NCBI RefSeq assembly: GCF_027158485.1
Contig: NZ_JAMKYJ010000002.1
Direction: 5' to 3' (one strand)
Source of the DNA: Oxalobacter formigenes
GTDB lineage: Bacteria > Pseudomonadota > Gammaproteobacteria > Burkholderiales > Burkholderiaceae_D
Length of the DNA: 64,000 bases
Numbering within the stretch: the stretch's first letter is position 1; every line of letters starts with the position of its first letter. Shown here piece after piece: positions 14,897 to 24,121 of the stretch. The notes below the pieces were generated by a model. It was not told the DNA's origin, did not search any database, and was given only the letters and a program-made list of their open reading frames with translations. The translations under genes and the position numbers were made by a program.

Positions 14897-14927
14897 GTAA
14901 TCCTTCATGGGATTACAAAGTTTTTTT
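14897..14927 (+). promoter_or_regulatory. Conserved leader hairpin plus T-run, copy 3
   Basis: GTAATCC-TTCATG-GGATTAC forms a perfect 7-bp stem, followed after AAAG by seven T residues. Compared with copies 1 and 2 both strands of the stem have changed while pairing is kept. It lies 36 bases before the third peptide ATG. Confidence 0.55.
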
Positions 14928-14952
14928 CTTAAATATTTGAGGAATTTTTAAA

Positions 14953-15195
14953 ATGAAAAAATTAGTTGCTATCCTGGTTTCCGGCCTGTTTGCTTCTGCA
15001 GCTTTCGCTGCTGCTCCTGCTGCTCCTGCAAAAGCAGCTCCAGCTCCTGTAGCTGAAAAAGCAGCTCCAGCTCCAGCCGCTGAAAAAGCAGCTCCAGCTA
15101 AAAAAGCTAAAAAAGCAAAAAAAGCAACCAAAGCAAAAAAAGCTGACAAAAAAGCAGAAAAAAAAGCTGACGCTAAAGCACCAGCTGCTAAATAA
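14953..15195 (+). CDS. Secreted Ala/Lys/Pro-rich protein, array member 3 (80 residues)
   Basis: The signal peptide MKKLVAILVSGLFASAAFA is followed by AAPAAPAKAAPAP, two VAEKAAPAP/AAEKAAPA-type repeats, and a strongly basic tail of KKAKKAKK/KADKKAEKK repeats ending KAPAAK. The low-complexity, lysine-rich C-terminus resembles histone-H1-like or LPS-interacting basic tails, but no specific family is identifiable. A ribosome site GAGGAA precedes the ATG. The AAAAAAGC-rich repeats make slippage and length variation likely. The product is predicted to be periplasmic. Confidence 0.75.
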   Translation: MKKLVAILVSGLFASAAFAAAPAAPAKAAPAPVAEKAAPAPAAEKAAPAKKAKKAKKATKAKKADKKAEKKADAKAPAAK

Positions 15196-15210
15196 TTAGC
15201 CTTCAAGCTA

Positions 15211-15242
15211 AAAAAAGACGGGTTTATCCCCGTCTTTTTTTA
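15211..15242 (+). terminator. Terminator after array member 3
   Basis: Stem AAAAAAGACGGG / CCCGTCTTTTTT with a 6-nt loop and T-tail, 15 bases after the stop codon. The spacing is the same as for member 1. Confidence 0.9.
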
Positions 15243-15290
15243 TGCGCGTTTCATGTAACATATGCTTTTTAACAATGAGAAGAGGAAAAA

Positions 15291-15734
15291 ATGCTCAAGC
15301 TGAAGAAAATAATACTGGTGTTCTTATGCCTGTTGCCTTTTACAGCTCCGGCTATGGCCGAATCTACAGGCATGAATTTTCCCGTCACTACGTTGAAAGC
15401 AGGCAAACATCTTATCCGTGCAGAAGTCGCTTCTACTGAGGCACAACGCGAACAGGGACTGATGTTCAGGAGAGAACTGCCGAAAAACAATGGCATGCTT
15501 TTCGTTTTTGACCGGCCTGCTCGTTCGTGCATGTGGATGAAAAATACTGCTTTGCCTCTTTCGGTCGCATTTATCGATGCGAACGGGACTATCCTGAACA
15601 TTGAAAAAATGGAACCGTTTACACTGGATTCACATTGCAGCAAGGGATGGATCCGCTATGCGCTGGAAATGAACAAAAACTGGTTTGCAAAAAACGGTAT
15701 CAAGGCCGGCAGCAAAATAAGCGGTTTACCTTGA
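15291..15734 (+). CDS. DUF192 family exported protein
   Basis: A 147-residue protein with a Sec signal peptide (LKKIILVFLCLLPFTAPAMA, cleavage near residue 23) followed by one DUF192 domain. Family hallmarks are present: VEVAST-like start (RAEVASTEAQREQGLMFR), GMLFVFDRPARSCMWMKNT, LPLSVAFIDANGTI, and the C-terminal ALEMNKNWFAKNGIKAGSKI. The family is widespread in proteobacteria, but its function is not established. The ATG follows GAAGAGGAAAAA. It comes right after the peptide array's last terminator, so it is probably transcribed separately. Confidence 0.88.
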   Translation: MLKLKKIILVFLCLLPFTAPAMAESTGMNFPVTTLKAGKHLIRAEVASTEAQREQGLMFRRELPKNNGMLFVFDRPARSCMWMKNTALPLSVAFIDANGTILNIEKMEPFTLDSHCSKGWIRYALEMNKNWFAKNGIKAGSKISGLP

Positions 15735-16143
15735 TAGCTGGCTGCGTTTTATTAAACTTTTTTTCATAAAATCATTTATTTCCTCTTTTGAAGAGATCGC
15801 TTTTGTTTTTCAAAAATAAAAGCATTCTTTTGGCTTTTTCTGCCCGTTTCAACTTTTCTTCGCGGTCCTGATCTGAAGAGACCGCTTATTCCTGTTTCCC
15901 GTTTGGTTTCCTTGAGCGCGCTCAAAAATGATTTGGCGCGCCCATGAATAATGAAGTGTTATCAAAGAATGTGATATTGTTGCCTTTTGGAAATATTTTA
16001 TTGGTAAATGTTTTTTCAAATGAGGCTTGTTGATCAGGGTTTATCGCCCGTTTTTTGTTTTTTCATTTTTTGGGGAAATCCGGAGTGCTGTTCGAATTGG
16101 AAATTATTGGATTCCGGCTGGCCGTGGTGCAGAAATAGTCAAG
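15735..16143. other. Intergenic stretch upstream of the GGDEF-EAL gene
   Basis: About 400 bases. GAAGAGATCGCTTTT (15793) and GAAGAGACCGCTTAT (15875) form a short imperfect direct repeat. GAGCGCGCTC near 15916 is a small palindrome. On the minus strand a short lysine/arginine-rich frame lies across 15750-15890, but it has no start or ribosome site. I see no gene here. Confidence 0.4.
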
Positions 16144-19100
16144 ATGAAATCATTATTGAAATACCTTGTTCGCAAACCGAGTGAAAATTTTCATCCCGTC
16201 TTGCGGATCATTCTGATTTTCCTTCCCGTCGCTTTGTTGATTTGCAGCGGCGCATATTTCTATTATCTGTCCCAACTGCGCTTCATCCATGAACAGAATC
16301 AGAAACTCGAACACGAAACCGTTCTTGTCGGTGTGGTATCGATCAATCGCAGTCTCGAATATGTCATGCAGGATGTCCATATTCTGTATCTGGATACTGA
16401 TTTCAGAAGGATGATCAACGATCCGGATGAAAAAAATATCGATGAAGTTGCCGGTGACTGGCTTGCCTTTGCGGAAGCGAAAAAGGTGTACAACAAGATT
16501 CGCTGGATTGACGAAAAAGGAATGGAACGCCTGCGGGTCAATTATTCTGATGGAAAGGGTGTTGTCGTTCGGAAAAGAAACTCCAGAACCGGAGTGAACG
16601 TTATTTTTTCGACGATACGAATGTATTGAAAGAAGGGGAAGTCTATGTTTCACCTCTTGACCTGAATATTGAAGATGACCATATCCAGGAGCCTTATGTC
16701 CCGACGATCCGTTTCGGGATGCCTCTCTTCAACAAAAAAGGGGAGAAAAAGGGCATTCTTCTGTTGAACTACTATGCCACTTCAATGATCGGCCGGTTCC
16801 AGCAGTTGACGAGCATGCGTGGCAATTCTGCCTGGCTCGTCAATCAGAACGGATTCTGGCTGAAAGGACCGGTTTCCAACGATGAATTCGGATTCATGTT
16901 CAATAAAAATGACTTGAGTATGGCTCATCGATATCCTGCTGCCTGGGAGCGGATGAAAAATCAGGAAGAAGGCCAGTTCATTACCCGGGAAGGCCTATGG
17001 ACGTTCAAAACGCTTTCACCTCTCTCGGCCGATACCAAAACCAGTAAAGGCAGTAGCGAAATTTTTTCCGGAGGACAGGGTCCCCGTGATGTCAGTGCCT
17101 ATAAATGGAAAGTCATCACGCTTTTGCCGCTGGGCGCATATAATGCAGACCTTTTTTATTGGGGCACCAAAGTCATCGGGATTTCAATCGCCCTCATGGC
17201 GCTGTTCTTTTTGGCCATTCTATTTATGGTCCGCTTGCAGGAAATCCGGAACCAGTTGCTTGTCAATCTGGAGAAACTGGTTGAGATCAGAACGGACGAT
17301 CTGAACAAGGTCAATGTCGTTCTGACCCAAAGCGAGGCGCGACTGAAAAGCGTTTTTGAAAATATTCCCGATCTGGTATGGATGAAAAATTCTGCGGGCG
17401 TTTATCTGGCCTGTAATCAGGCTTACAAGGATTATGTCGGGCTTTCTGACGAGCATATTATCGGTAAAACCGATTTCGATATATTCAGCCATGACGAAGC
17501 CGAGCTTTTTGAAGAACAGGACAAACGTATTCTGAAGGAAGGCAAACCACTGGTGATCAAGCAGTGGGGCACTTATGCATTGTCTGGCAACAGGGTGTTT
17601 TTCGATGTGATCAAGGCACCTGTCAGAACGCCGGACGGCGAACTGGTGGGTGTTCTGGGAATCGGACGGGATATTACGCGAAGAAAGGAAGACGAGGAAA
17701 AACTGGAACTGGCAGCACTGGTGTACCGTAACTCCAGTGAAGCGATTTTGATCAGTAATGCCGACAATCATATTCTTGCAGTCAATCCGGCCTTTGAAAA
17801 AATTACAGGCTATACCGCTGCCGAAGTGATCGGCAGGGATCCGAAACTGTTGAGTTCGGGACGCCAGGACAAGGCATTTTACAAGGCGATGTGGGATGCA
17901 TTGGATGAGAAAGGGTACTGGCGTGGGGAACTCTGGAACCGGCGCAAGAATGGCGAATCGTATGCATCATGGCTGACAATCAATGTGGTTTACAACGAAG
18001 ACAGATCCGTTCGTTATTACGTTGAACTCTCCAATGATTTCACGGAGAAAAAAGAAGCGGAAGACATGATATGGCGTCAGGCGAATTTCGATTTCCTGAC
18101 GAATTTGCCGAATCGTCGCATGCTGATGGACAGGATGAAACAGGAACTAGTCAAGGTCAACCAGTCCGGAAAAAAACTGGCGCTGCTGTTTCTCGATCTG
18201 GATAATTTCAAGGATATCAACGATACCCTTGGGCACGATGCGGGCGATCACCTGTTACTGGACGTCGCGAAACGTCTGAAGGATTGCGTCCGTGAATTCG
18301 ATACCGTGTCACGTCTGGGTGGCGATGAGTTTGCCATTATTCTGACAGAGTTGTCCGATTTGCCGACAATGGAAAAAATTGCGCACAGCATCCTGCGTTC
18401 CCTGGCCCAGCCTTACCAGTTGGGTAGCGAAATTGCGTATGTGACAGGAAGTATCGGCATTACGGTTTATCCGGATGACGGCACGGATATCGATACACTC
18501 ATGAGAAATGCCGATCAGGCCTTGTATGCCGCCAAACTGGCCGGACGTAACCGGATGAGTTACTTTACGGCATCCATGCAGGCGGCTGCGCAAAACCGGA
18601 TAAGGCTGGCCAATGACATGCGTATAGCTATAAATGAACATCAATTTGAAATGCTGTATCAGCCGATTGTCGAGATTGAGACTGGCCGCATCCAGAAAGC
18701 CGAAGCACTGATCCGCTGGCACCATCCGGTTCGTGGCATTATCAGTCCCACAGAATTCATTTTCATTGCGGAAGAAACCGGTCAGATTTTGACGATCTCG
18801 GACTGGGCTTTCGGGGAGGTTGCCAGGGAGCTCAGCCGATGGAGAGAACATCTCTTCCCTGACTTGCAAATCAGTTTCAATATCTCGCCTATCGTGTTCC
18901 AGAACAAGAATGATTACAGCGACTGGTTCGAAGTGCTAGAAAAACTGAATGTACCTGGCAGCAGCATCGTGATGGAAATAACAGAAGGTGTTTTGATTGT
19001 TTCGAATACCCAGGTGCTTGATCGGCTGGCGGAATTTCATCAATATGGAATGGAAGTGGCACTGGACGATTTCGGGACGGGATATTCTTCATTGTCTTAT

Positions 19101-19373
19101 CTGAAAAAATTTCCGATCGACTATCTGAAAATCGATCAGGCTTTCGTTCGCCATATCGAAAATGAACCCAAGGATATGGCCTTGTGTGAGGCGATTATCG
19201 TTATGGCGCACAAACTGGACATGAAAGTGATTGCCGAAGGTGTCCAGGACGATGGACAGAGATTGTTGTTGGCCGGTGCCGGATGCAATTATGGTCAGGG
19301 ATATCTTTTCTCTGAACCCCTGACAGCGGCGGAATTTGAAAAACTGCTTGAATCGAACCGGCTTGAACGATAA
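16144..19373 (+). pseudogene. Membrane PAS-GGDEF-EAL cyclic-di-GMP enzyme, interrupted by a one-base frameshift
   Basis: The joined product would be about 1076 residues: a transmembrane segment (~20-40), an extracytoplasmic sensor domain, a second transmembrane segment (~345-367), two PAS domains, a GGDEF domain with intact SRLGGDEFAI, and an EAL domain with KAEALIRWHHP and DDFGTGYSSLSYLKKF. It would thus make and/or degrade c-di-GMP. The N-terminal frame (from ATG 16144; TTG 16027 is an alternative) reads ..YSDGKGVVVR and then runs off. Stepping into the other frame at GAA 16572 restores EKKLQNRSERYFFDDTNV, which continues into the long frame. One base is missing around 16570-16574. The rest is intact, so the lesion is recent, a sequencing error, or a phase-variable site. 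The downstream part alone could start at 16626 only without its first membrane segment. Confidence 0.8.
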
Positions 19374-19392
19374 ATATAGAAGGGAATCTGAC

Positions 19393-19421
19393 AAAAAAAG
19401 CCTGCAATGCAGGCTTTTTTT
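19393..19421. terminator. Bidirectional terminator between the GGDEF-EAL gene and gatB
   Basis: AAAAAAAGCCTGC and GCAGGCTTTTTTT flank a 3-base loop. The symmetric A and T runs let it serve both the plus-strand GGDEF-EAL gene and the convergent gatB. Confidence 0.9.
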
Positions 19422-19436
19422 ATTTGCTTTGCGATA

Positions 19437-20897
19437 TCAGCCAGCCAGTTTCTTTTTCAGCATGTCACTGACCTGTCCAGGATTGGCCTTTCCTTTGGTC
19501 GCTTTCATGACTTGTCCCACCAGTGCATTGAATGCCTTGTCTTTGCCTGAGCGGAATTCCTCAACCGATTTGGCATTGTTGGCGAGAACTTCGTCTATGA
19601 TTTTTTCAATTGCTCCCGTATCGGAAATCTGTTTGAGCCCTTTGGCGTCAATAATCTTGTCAACAGCATTGTCGTCAGAGGCACGGGCATCCCAGAGAAT
19701 GCCGAAAATGTCTCTGGCAATCTTGTTGGATATGGTGTTGTCGGCAATACGTTGCATCAATTGGGCCAGTTGCCGGACAGTAACTGGCAGATCACCGATT
19801 TCCAGGTTTTCACGATTCAAGGCTGATGCGATATCGACCATCAGCCAGTTGGCATTTTGCTTTGCCAGCTGCTTTCCTGTGAGGGAAATCAGTTTTTCGT
19901 AATACTCTGCCATCGCCTTGGATTGGGTCAGGACGGTAGCATCGTATTCTGGCAGTCCATACTCATTGATGAAACGCTTACGCAAAGCCTCCGGCAATTC
20001 CGGAAGTTCTTTTTTGACCCGCTCAATCCATTCGGCAGAGATAACCAGCGGGGGCAGATCGGGGTCAGGGAAATAACGGTAATCGTCGGAATCTTCCTTG
20101 GTACGCATTTCGCGGGTTTCCCGTTTGTCCGGATCGTAAAGGCGCGTTGCCTGAACGACTTTTCCGCCGCTTTCGATCAGTTCGATCTGGCGTTCGACTT
20201 CATAATTGATTGCATCTTCCAGATTGCGGAAGGAGTTCAGGTTCTTGACTTCGCAACGGGTTCCGAGTGCAGTCGTGCCGGCGGGACGAACCGACACGTT
20301 GGCGTCGCAACGGAAAGAACCTTCCTGCATGTTACCATCCGAAATACCGAGCCAGGTTACGAGTGAATGAAGAGATTTGGCATAAGCGACTGCTTCGGCA
20401 GCGCTGCGCATATCCGGTTCCGTCACGATTTCCAGAAGCGGGGTTCCTGCGCGGTTAAGATCGATACCCGTCATGTCGGCGAATTCTTCATGCAGGGATT
20501 TGCCAGCGTCTTCTTCCAGATGGGCGCGCGTCAGGTTGACGGTTTTGATGTAGCTTTTGCCTTTTTGTTCGACGATACAATTCAGTTTGCCGCCGATGAC
20601 AACCGGTTTTTCGAACTGGCTGATCTGGTAGCCTTTCGGCAGATCGGGATAAAAGTAATTTTTGCGGGCGAAAACCGAAACAGGAGCGACTTCTGCGCCG
20701 ATAGCCAGACCGAACTGGATGGCTTTTTCAACTGCGCCACGGTTCATGACCGGCAATACACCCGGAAGAGCCAGATCGACAGGGCAAGCCTGCGTGTTGG
20801 GTTCGGCACCGAAGCTGGTCGAGGCTCCGCTGAAAATTTTTGAAACGGTTGAAAGTTGTGCATGTGTTTCAAGACCGATGACTACTTCCCACTGCAT
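19437..20897 (-). CDS. gatB: Asp-tRNA(Asn)/Glu-tRNA(Gln) amidotransferase subunit B
   Basis: The 486-residue subunit B of GatCAB binds misacylated Glu-tRNA(Gln) or Asp-tRNA(Asn) and activates it for amidation. The N-terminus MQWEVVIGLETHAQL and the signature TRAHLEEDAGKSLHE are intact, as are RAGTPLLEIVTEPDMRS and the C-terminal YqeY-like tail domain ending QVSDMLKKKLAG. It is the last gene of a gatC-gatA-gatB operon, 84 bases after gatA. The presence of the operon implies the indirect route for Gln-tRNA and/or Asn-tRNA. Confidence 0.97.
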   Translation of the reverse strand: MQWEVVIGLETHAQLSTVSKIFSGASTSFGAEPNTQACPVDLALPGVLPVMNRGAVEKAIQFGLAIGAEVAPVSVFARKNYFYPDLPKGYQISQFEKPVVIGGKLNCIVEQKGKSYIKTVNLTRAHLEEDAGKSLHEEFADMTGIDLNRAGTPLLEIVTEPDMRSAAEAVAYAKSLHSLVTWLGISDGNMQEGSFRCDANVSVRPAGTTALGTRCEVKNLNSFRNLEDAINYEVERQIELIESGGKVVQATRLYDPDKRETREMRTKEDSDDYRYFPDPDLPPLVISAEWIERVKKELPELPEALRKRFINEYGLPEYDATVLTQSKAMAEYYEKLISLTGKQLAKQNANWLMVDIASALNRENLEIGDLPVTVRQLAQLMQRIADNTISNKIARDIFGILWDARASDDNAVDKIIDAKGLKQISDTGAIEKIIDEVLANNAKSVEEFRSGKDKAFNALVGQVMKATKGKANPGQVSDMLKKKLAG

Positions 20898-20981
20898 AAT
20901 GTTTCCTTTGGTTTTATAGGCGGCAAAGCCGCCGGAAATATTCTTTAATCCGGTTTCATTCCGGCAAATCCGGAATGGTTC

Positions 20982-22433
20982 TCAGGCTGGCGAACGCAGA
21001 TGCCAGTCCGTTACCTTCTGATATTGATGTGCGATGTTCAAAAGACGGGCTTCGTCAAAATAATTGCCGGTCAACTGCAGGCCGACCGGACGCTTGGCAT
21101 GTTCGCCCTGTCCGAACCCGCATGGGATCGACATGCCGGGCAGTCCCGCCAGATTGGTCGACAGGGTGAAAATATCGCCCAGATAGTTGGCGACCGGATT
21201 GTCCGCCTTGTCACCCAGATTCCATGCAACAGTCGGTGAAACCGGTCCCATGATAACGTCACATTCCTTGAACGCGTTTTTGTAATCTTCGGCGATCAGG
21301 CGGCGGATACGCTGTGCCTGAATATAGTAGGCGTCGTAATAACCGTGGCTCAATACATAGGTACCGACCAGAATGCGGCGCTGGACTTCTTCGCCGAAAC
21401 CTTCGGAACGGGTTTTGCGATACATATCCTGAAGATCGGTATAGTTTTCTGCCCTGAATCCATAACGGACGCCGTCGAAACGACTGAGGTTGGAAGACGC
21501 TTCTGCAGGAGCGATAACGTAATAGACCGGAATACACAAAGCTGTGTTTTTCAGGGAAATATCGACCAGCTTCGCACCCAGTTTTTCATATTCGGAGAGG
21601 GCGTTTCTGACAGCCTGTTCCACTTCGGAAGAAAGGCCTTCACTGAAGTATTCACGGGGAACACCGATACGCAAACCGTCAAGCGGCTTGTTCAGATCAC
21701 GCGTGTAATCCTCGTTTTTCCGTTCGACACTGGTTGAATCCCTGGGATCGAAGCCGGTCATTTCATTCAAAAGCAATGCGCAATCTTCCGCGGTTTTGGC
21801 AATCGGGCCACCCTGATCCAGAGAAGAGGCGTATGCGATCATGCCGAAACGCGAAACACGACCATAAGTCGGTTTGATACCGGAGACACCACAGAATGCG
21901 GAAGGCTGCCGGATGGAACCGCCGGTATCGGTCGCCGTGGCTGCAGGCGTCAGTCGCGCTGCTACGGCAGCGGCTGAACCACCGGAAGAGCCGCCAGGAA
22001 TCGCTTTGGTATCCCAGGGATTCATGACCGGACCAAAATATGAATTCTCATTGGATGAGCCCATGGCGAATTCATCACAATTCAGTTTGCCGAGCATGAC
22101 CATTCCGGCATCCTGGAATTTCTGTACGACAGTAGCGTTGAACGGACTGGTGTAATTCGCCAGAATTTTCGAGCCTGCCGTCGAACGCCAGTCTTTCGTC
22201 ACGAAAATGTCTTTATGGGCGATAGGCACCCCGGTTAATGGCGTCGCTTCGTTTCTCGCCAGTCTTTCATCTGCCAGTTCGGCCTGTTTCAGGGTCAACG
22301 ATTCGTCAACGTGCAAAAAAGCATTTAATTGGCTATCGCCGATCCGCTTCAAAAACAGTTTGGCCAGTTCGGTTGCGGAGATTTGTTTTGCCTGCAAAAG
22401 AGCGGACAGCTCCGATAATGTTTTGGTATGCAT
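20982..22433 (-). CDS. gatA: Asp-tRNA(Asn)/Glu-tRNA(Gln) amidotransferase subunit A
   Basis: The 483-residue amidase-signature subunit releases ammonia from glutamine and passes it to GatB. The catalytic Ser-cisSer-Lys triad is visible: the lysine in PIAHKDIFVTKDW, the first serine and catalytic serine in GGSSGGSAAAVAA and TDTGGSIRQPSAFCG. The C-terminal SIPCGFGQGEHAKRPVGLQL is typical. Length is normal. It is followed by gatB and preceded by gatC with a 64-base gap. Confidence 0.97.
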   Translation of the reverse strand: MHTKTLSELSALLQAKQISATELAKLFLKRIGDSQLNAFLHVDESLTLKQAELADERLARNEATPLTGVPIAHKDIFVTKDWRSTAGSKILANYTSPFNATVVQKFQDAGMVMLGKLNCDEFAMGSSNENSYFGPVMNPWDTKAIPGGSSGGSAAAVAARLTPAATATDTGGSIRQPSAFCGVSGIKPTYGRVSRFGMIAYASSLDQGGPIAKTAEDCALLLNEMTGFDPRDSTSVERKNEDYTRDLNKPLDGLRIGVPREYFSEGLSSEVEQAVRNALSEYEKLGAKLVDISLKNTALCIPVYYVIAPAEASSNLSRFDGVRYGFRAENYTDLQDMYRKTRSEGFGEEVQRRILVGTYVLSHGYYDAYYIQAQRIRRLIAEDYKNAFKECDVIMGPVSPTVAWNLGDKADNPVANYLGDIFTLSTNLAGLPGMSIPCGFGQGEHAKRPVGLQLTGNYFDEARLLNIAHQYQKVTDWHLRSPA

Positions 22434-22497
22434 AAGTGTGTTCTCGACAAAAAATCCGGGTCTTTTTCGACGGGGCGTTTTTTATCTTCGTTTGTTT

Positions 22498-22800
22498 TTA
22501 TTCGATGACTTTGGGAACCAGATACAGGCCGTTTTCAACGGCAGGGGCACATGCCTGATATTCGGAACGATGGTTTTCTTCGGTAACCGCGTCTTCCCTG
22601 AGCCTTAGGGCCAGATCGTCCTCGAATGCGGAAATGGGATGAGCCAGCGGTTCGACACCAGTCGTATCGACTTGTCGCAGTTGTTCGACCAGTGCGAGAA
22701 TATCGTTTAACTGTGTAGCGGTTTTTTGTTTCTGGCTGTCGGAAACTTCCAGCTGGGCCAGTTGTGCGATGCGATCGACATCGGAAAGATCGAGAGACAT
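22498..22800 (-). CDS. gatC: Asp-tRNA(Asn)/Glu-tRNA(Gln) amidotransferase subunit C
   Basis: This 100-residue linker subunit wraps around GatA and GatB and stabilises the complex. It matches the family from MSLDLSDVDRIAQLAQLEV to the C-terminal NGLYLVPKVIE, with the conserved VEPLAHP motif in the middle. It is the first gene of the minus-strand gatCAB operon and is divergent from mreB, 190 bases away, a common arrangement in Burkholderiales. Confidence 0.95.
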   Translation of the reverse strand: MSLDLSDVDRIAQLAQLEVSDSQKQKTATQLNDILALVEQLRQVDTTGVEPLAHPISAFEDDLALRLREDAVTEENHRSEYQACAPAVENGLYLVPKVIE

Positions 22801-22990
22801 AATAATAAGTGGATTGTTACAAAAAAATTTTCAAAATGAAGTGCAATTGGATGCTCTGCATCATAAATAACCCTTGAATTATAAGGTAGAATGTTGGGCT
22901 ATTGCATATTTGCCTGTCAAGTTTACAATTTGACTTTTTGCGGATTTGTCCGTTGTCATAAACGGGCCTTTTAAATTATCAGGAATGTTC

Positions 22991-24034
22991 ATGTTTGGAT
23001 TTTTACGCGGTTATTTCTCTAATGATATGGCGATCGACCTCGGTACCGCCAATACGCTGATCTATGTCCGGAATTCCGGCATCATTCTGGACGAACCATC
23101 CGTGGTCGCCATTCGGCATGACGGTGGCCCCAGTTCCAAAAAGAGCATTCAGGCTGTCGGCAAGGAAGCCAAACAGATGCTGGGCAAGGTTCCCGGCAAT
23201 ATCGAAGCCATCAGACCGATGAAAGACGGCGTGATCGCCGACTTTACCGTGACGGAACAGATGTTGAAGCAGTTCATCCGCATGGTGCACAATTCCAAAT
23301 TTTTCCGCCCATCCCCACGCATCATTATCTGTGTCCCTTGTGGTTCCACGCAGGTGGAACGCCGTGCGATCCGTGAATCCGCTCTGGGTGCGGGCGCTTC
23401 CAAGGTATACCTGATCGAGGAACCGATGGCAGCCGCTCTGGGGGCAGGCCTGCCGATTTCCGAAGCGACGGGTTCCATGGTCGTCGATATCGGTGGTGGT
23501 ACGACCGAAGTCGGTATCATTTCGCTGGGTGGTATGGTGTACAAGGGTTCCGTCCGTGTCGGCGGTGACCGTTTCGATGAAGCGATCGTCAATTACATCC
23601 GCCGCAACTATGGCATGCTGATCGGTGAACAGACTGCTGAAGCGATCAAGAAAAATATCGGTTCCGCTTTCCCGGGCACCGAAATCAAGGAAATGGAAGT
23701 CAAGGGACGCAACCTCTCCGAAGGTATCCCTCGCGCTTTCACCATTTCCAGCAATGAAATTCTGGAAGCCCTGACCGATCCGTTGAACAATATCGTGTCC
23801 GCTGTCAAAAATGCACTTGAACAGATTCCTCCTGAACTGGGTGCCGACATTGCCGAAAAAGGCATGATGCTGACCGGTGGCGGCGCACTCTTGCATGACA
23901 TCGATCGTTTGCTGATGGAAGAAACCGGTTTGCCGGTTCTGATTGCTGAAGAGCCACTGACCTGCGTCGTTCGCGGTTGCGGTATCGCTCTTGAAAAAAT
24001 CGACGAGCTCGGAACGGTTTTCTCGTACGAATAA
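22991..24034 (+). CDS. mreB: Rod-shape-determining actin homologue MreB
   Basis: The 347-residue bacterial actin polymerises under the membrane and guides lateral wall synthesis. The start is chosen at ATG 22991 (MFGFLRGYFSNDMAIDLGTA), 6 bases after AGGA; upstream in-frame starts have no ribosome site. Phosphate-1 (DLGTANTLIYV), phosphate-2 (MVVDIGGGTTEVGIIS) and adenosine (LTGGGALLHDIDRLL) motifs are intact. It heads mreB-mreC-mreD-mrdA-mrdB. Length is exactly that of E. coli MreB. Confidence 0.97.
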   Translation: MFGFLRGYFSNDMAIDLGTANTLIYVRNSGIILDEPSVVAIRHDGGPSSKKSIQAVGKEAKQMLGKVPGNIEAIRPMKDGVIADFTVTEQMLKQFIRMVHNSKFFRPSPRIIICVPCGSTQVERRAIRESALGAGASKVYLIEEPMAAALGAGLPISEATGSMVVDIGGGTTEVGIISLGGMVYKGSVRVGGDRFDEAIVNYIRRNYGMLIGEQTAEAIKKNIGSAFPGTEIKEMEVKGRNLSEGIPRAFTISSNEILEALTDPLNNIVSAVKNALEQIPPELGADIAEKGMMLTGGGALLHDIDRLLMEETGLPVLIAEEPLTCVVRGCGIALEKIDELGTVFSYE

Positions 24035-24121
24035 ACAGGAAATACAACAGGCACATCCAATGTGCCTGTTTTTCAGGCTGCCGCGAGGCAGTTTCAGTTA
24101 CTTTGTCTTGCCAGTTATTTT

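Noticed and set aside
14953..15195. CRISPR-like or satellite repeat in the Ala/Lys-rich gene
   Set aside because: The repetition is codon-level (GCA/AAA-rich) within a protein-coding frame with a signal peptide, not spaced identical repeats.
15750..15890. Short Lys/Arg-rich minus-strand frame upstream of the GGDEF-EAL gene
   Set aside because: No start codon with a ribosome site, and a stop shortly upstream; treated as chance.
23003..23896. 297-codon minus-strand frame opposite mreB
   Set aside because: Shadow of the mreB codon pattern; no ribosome site and no recognisable protein.
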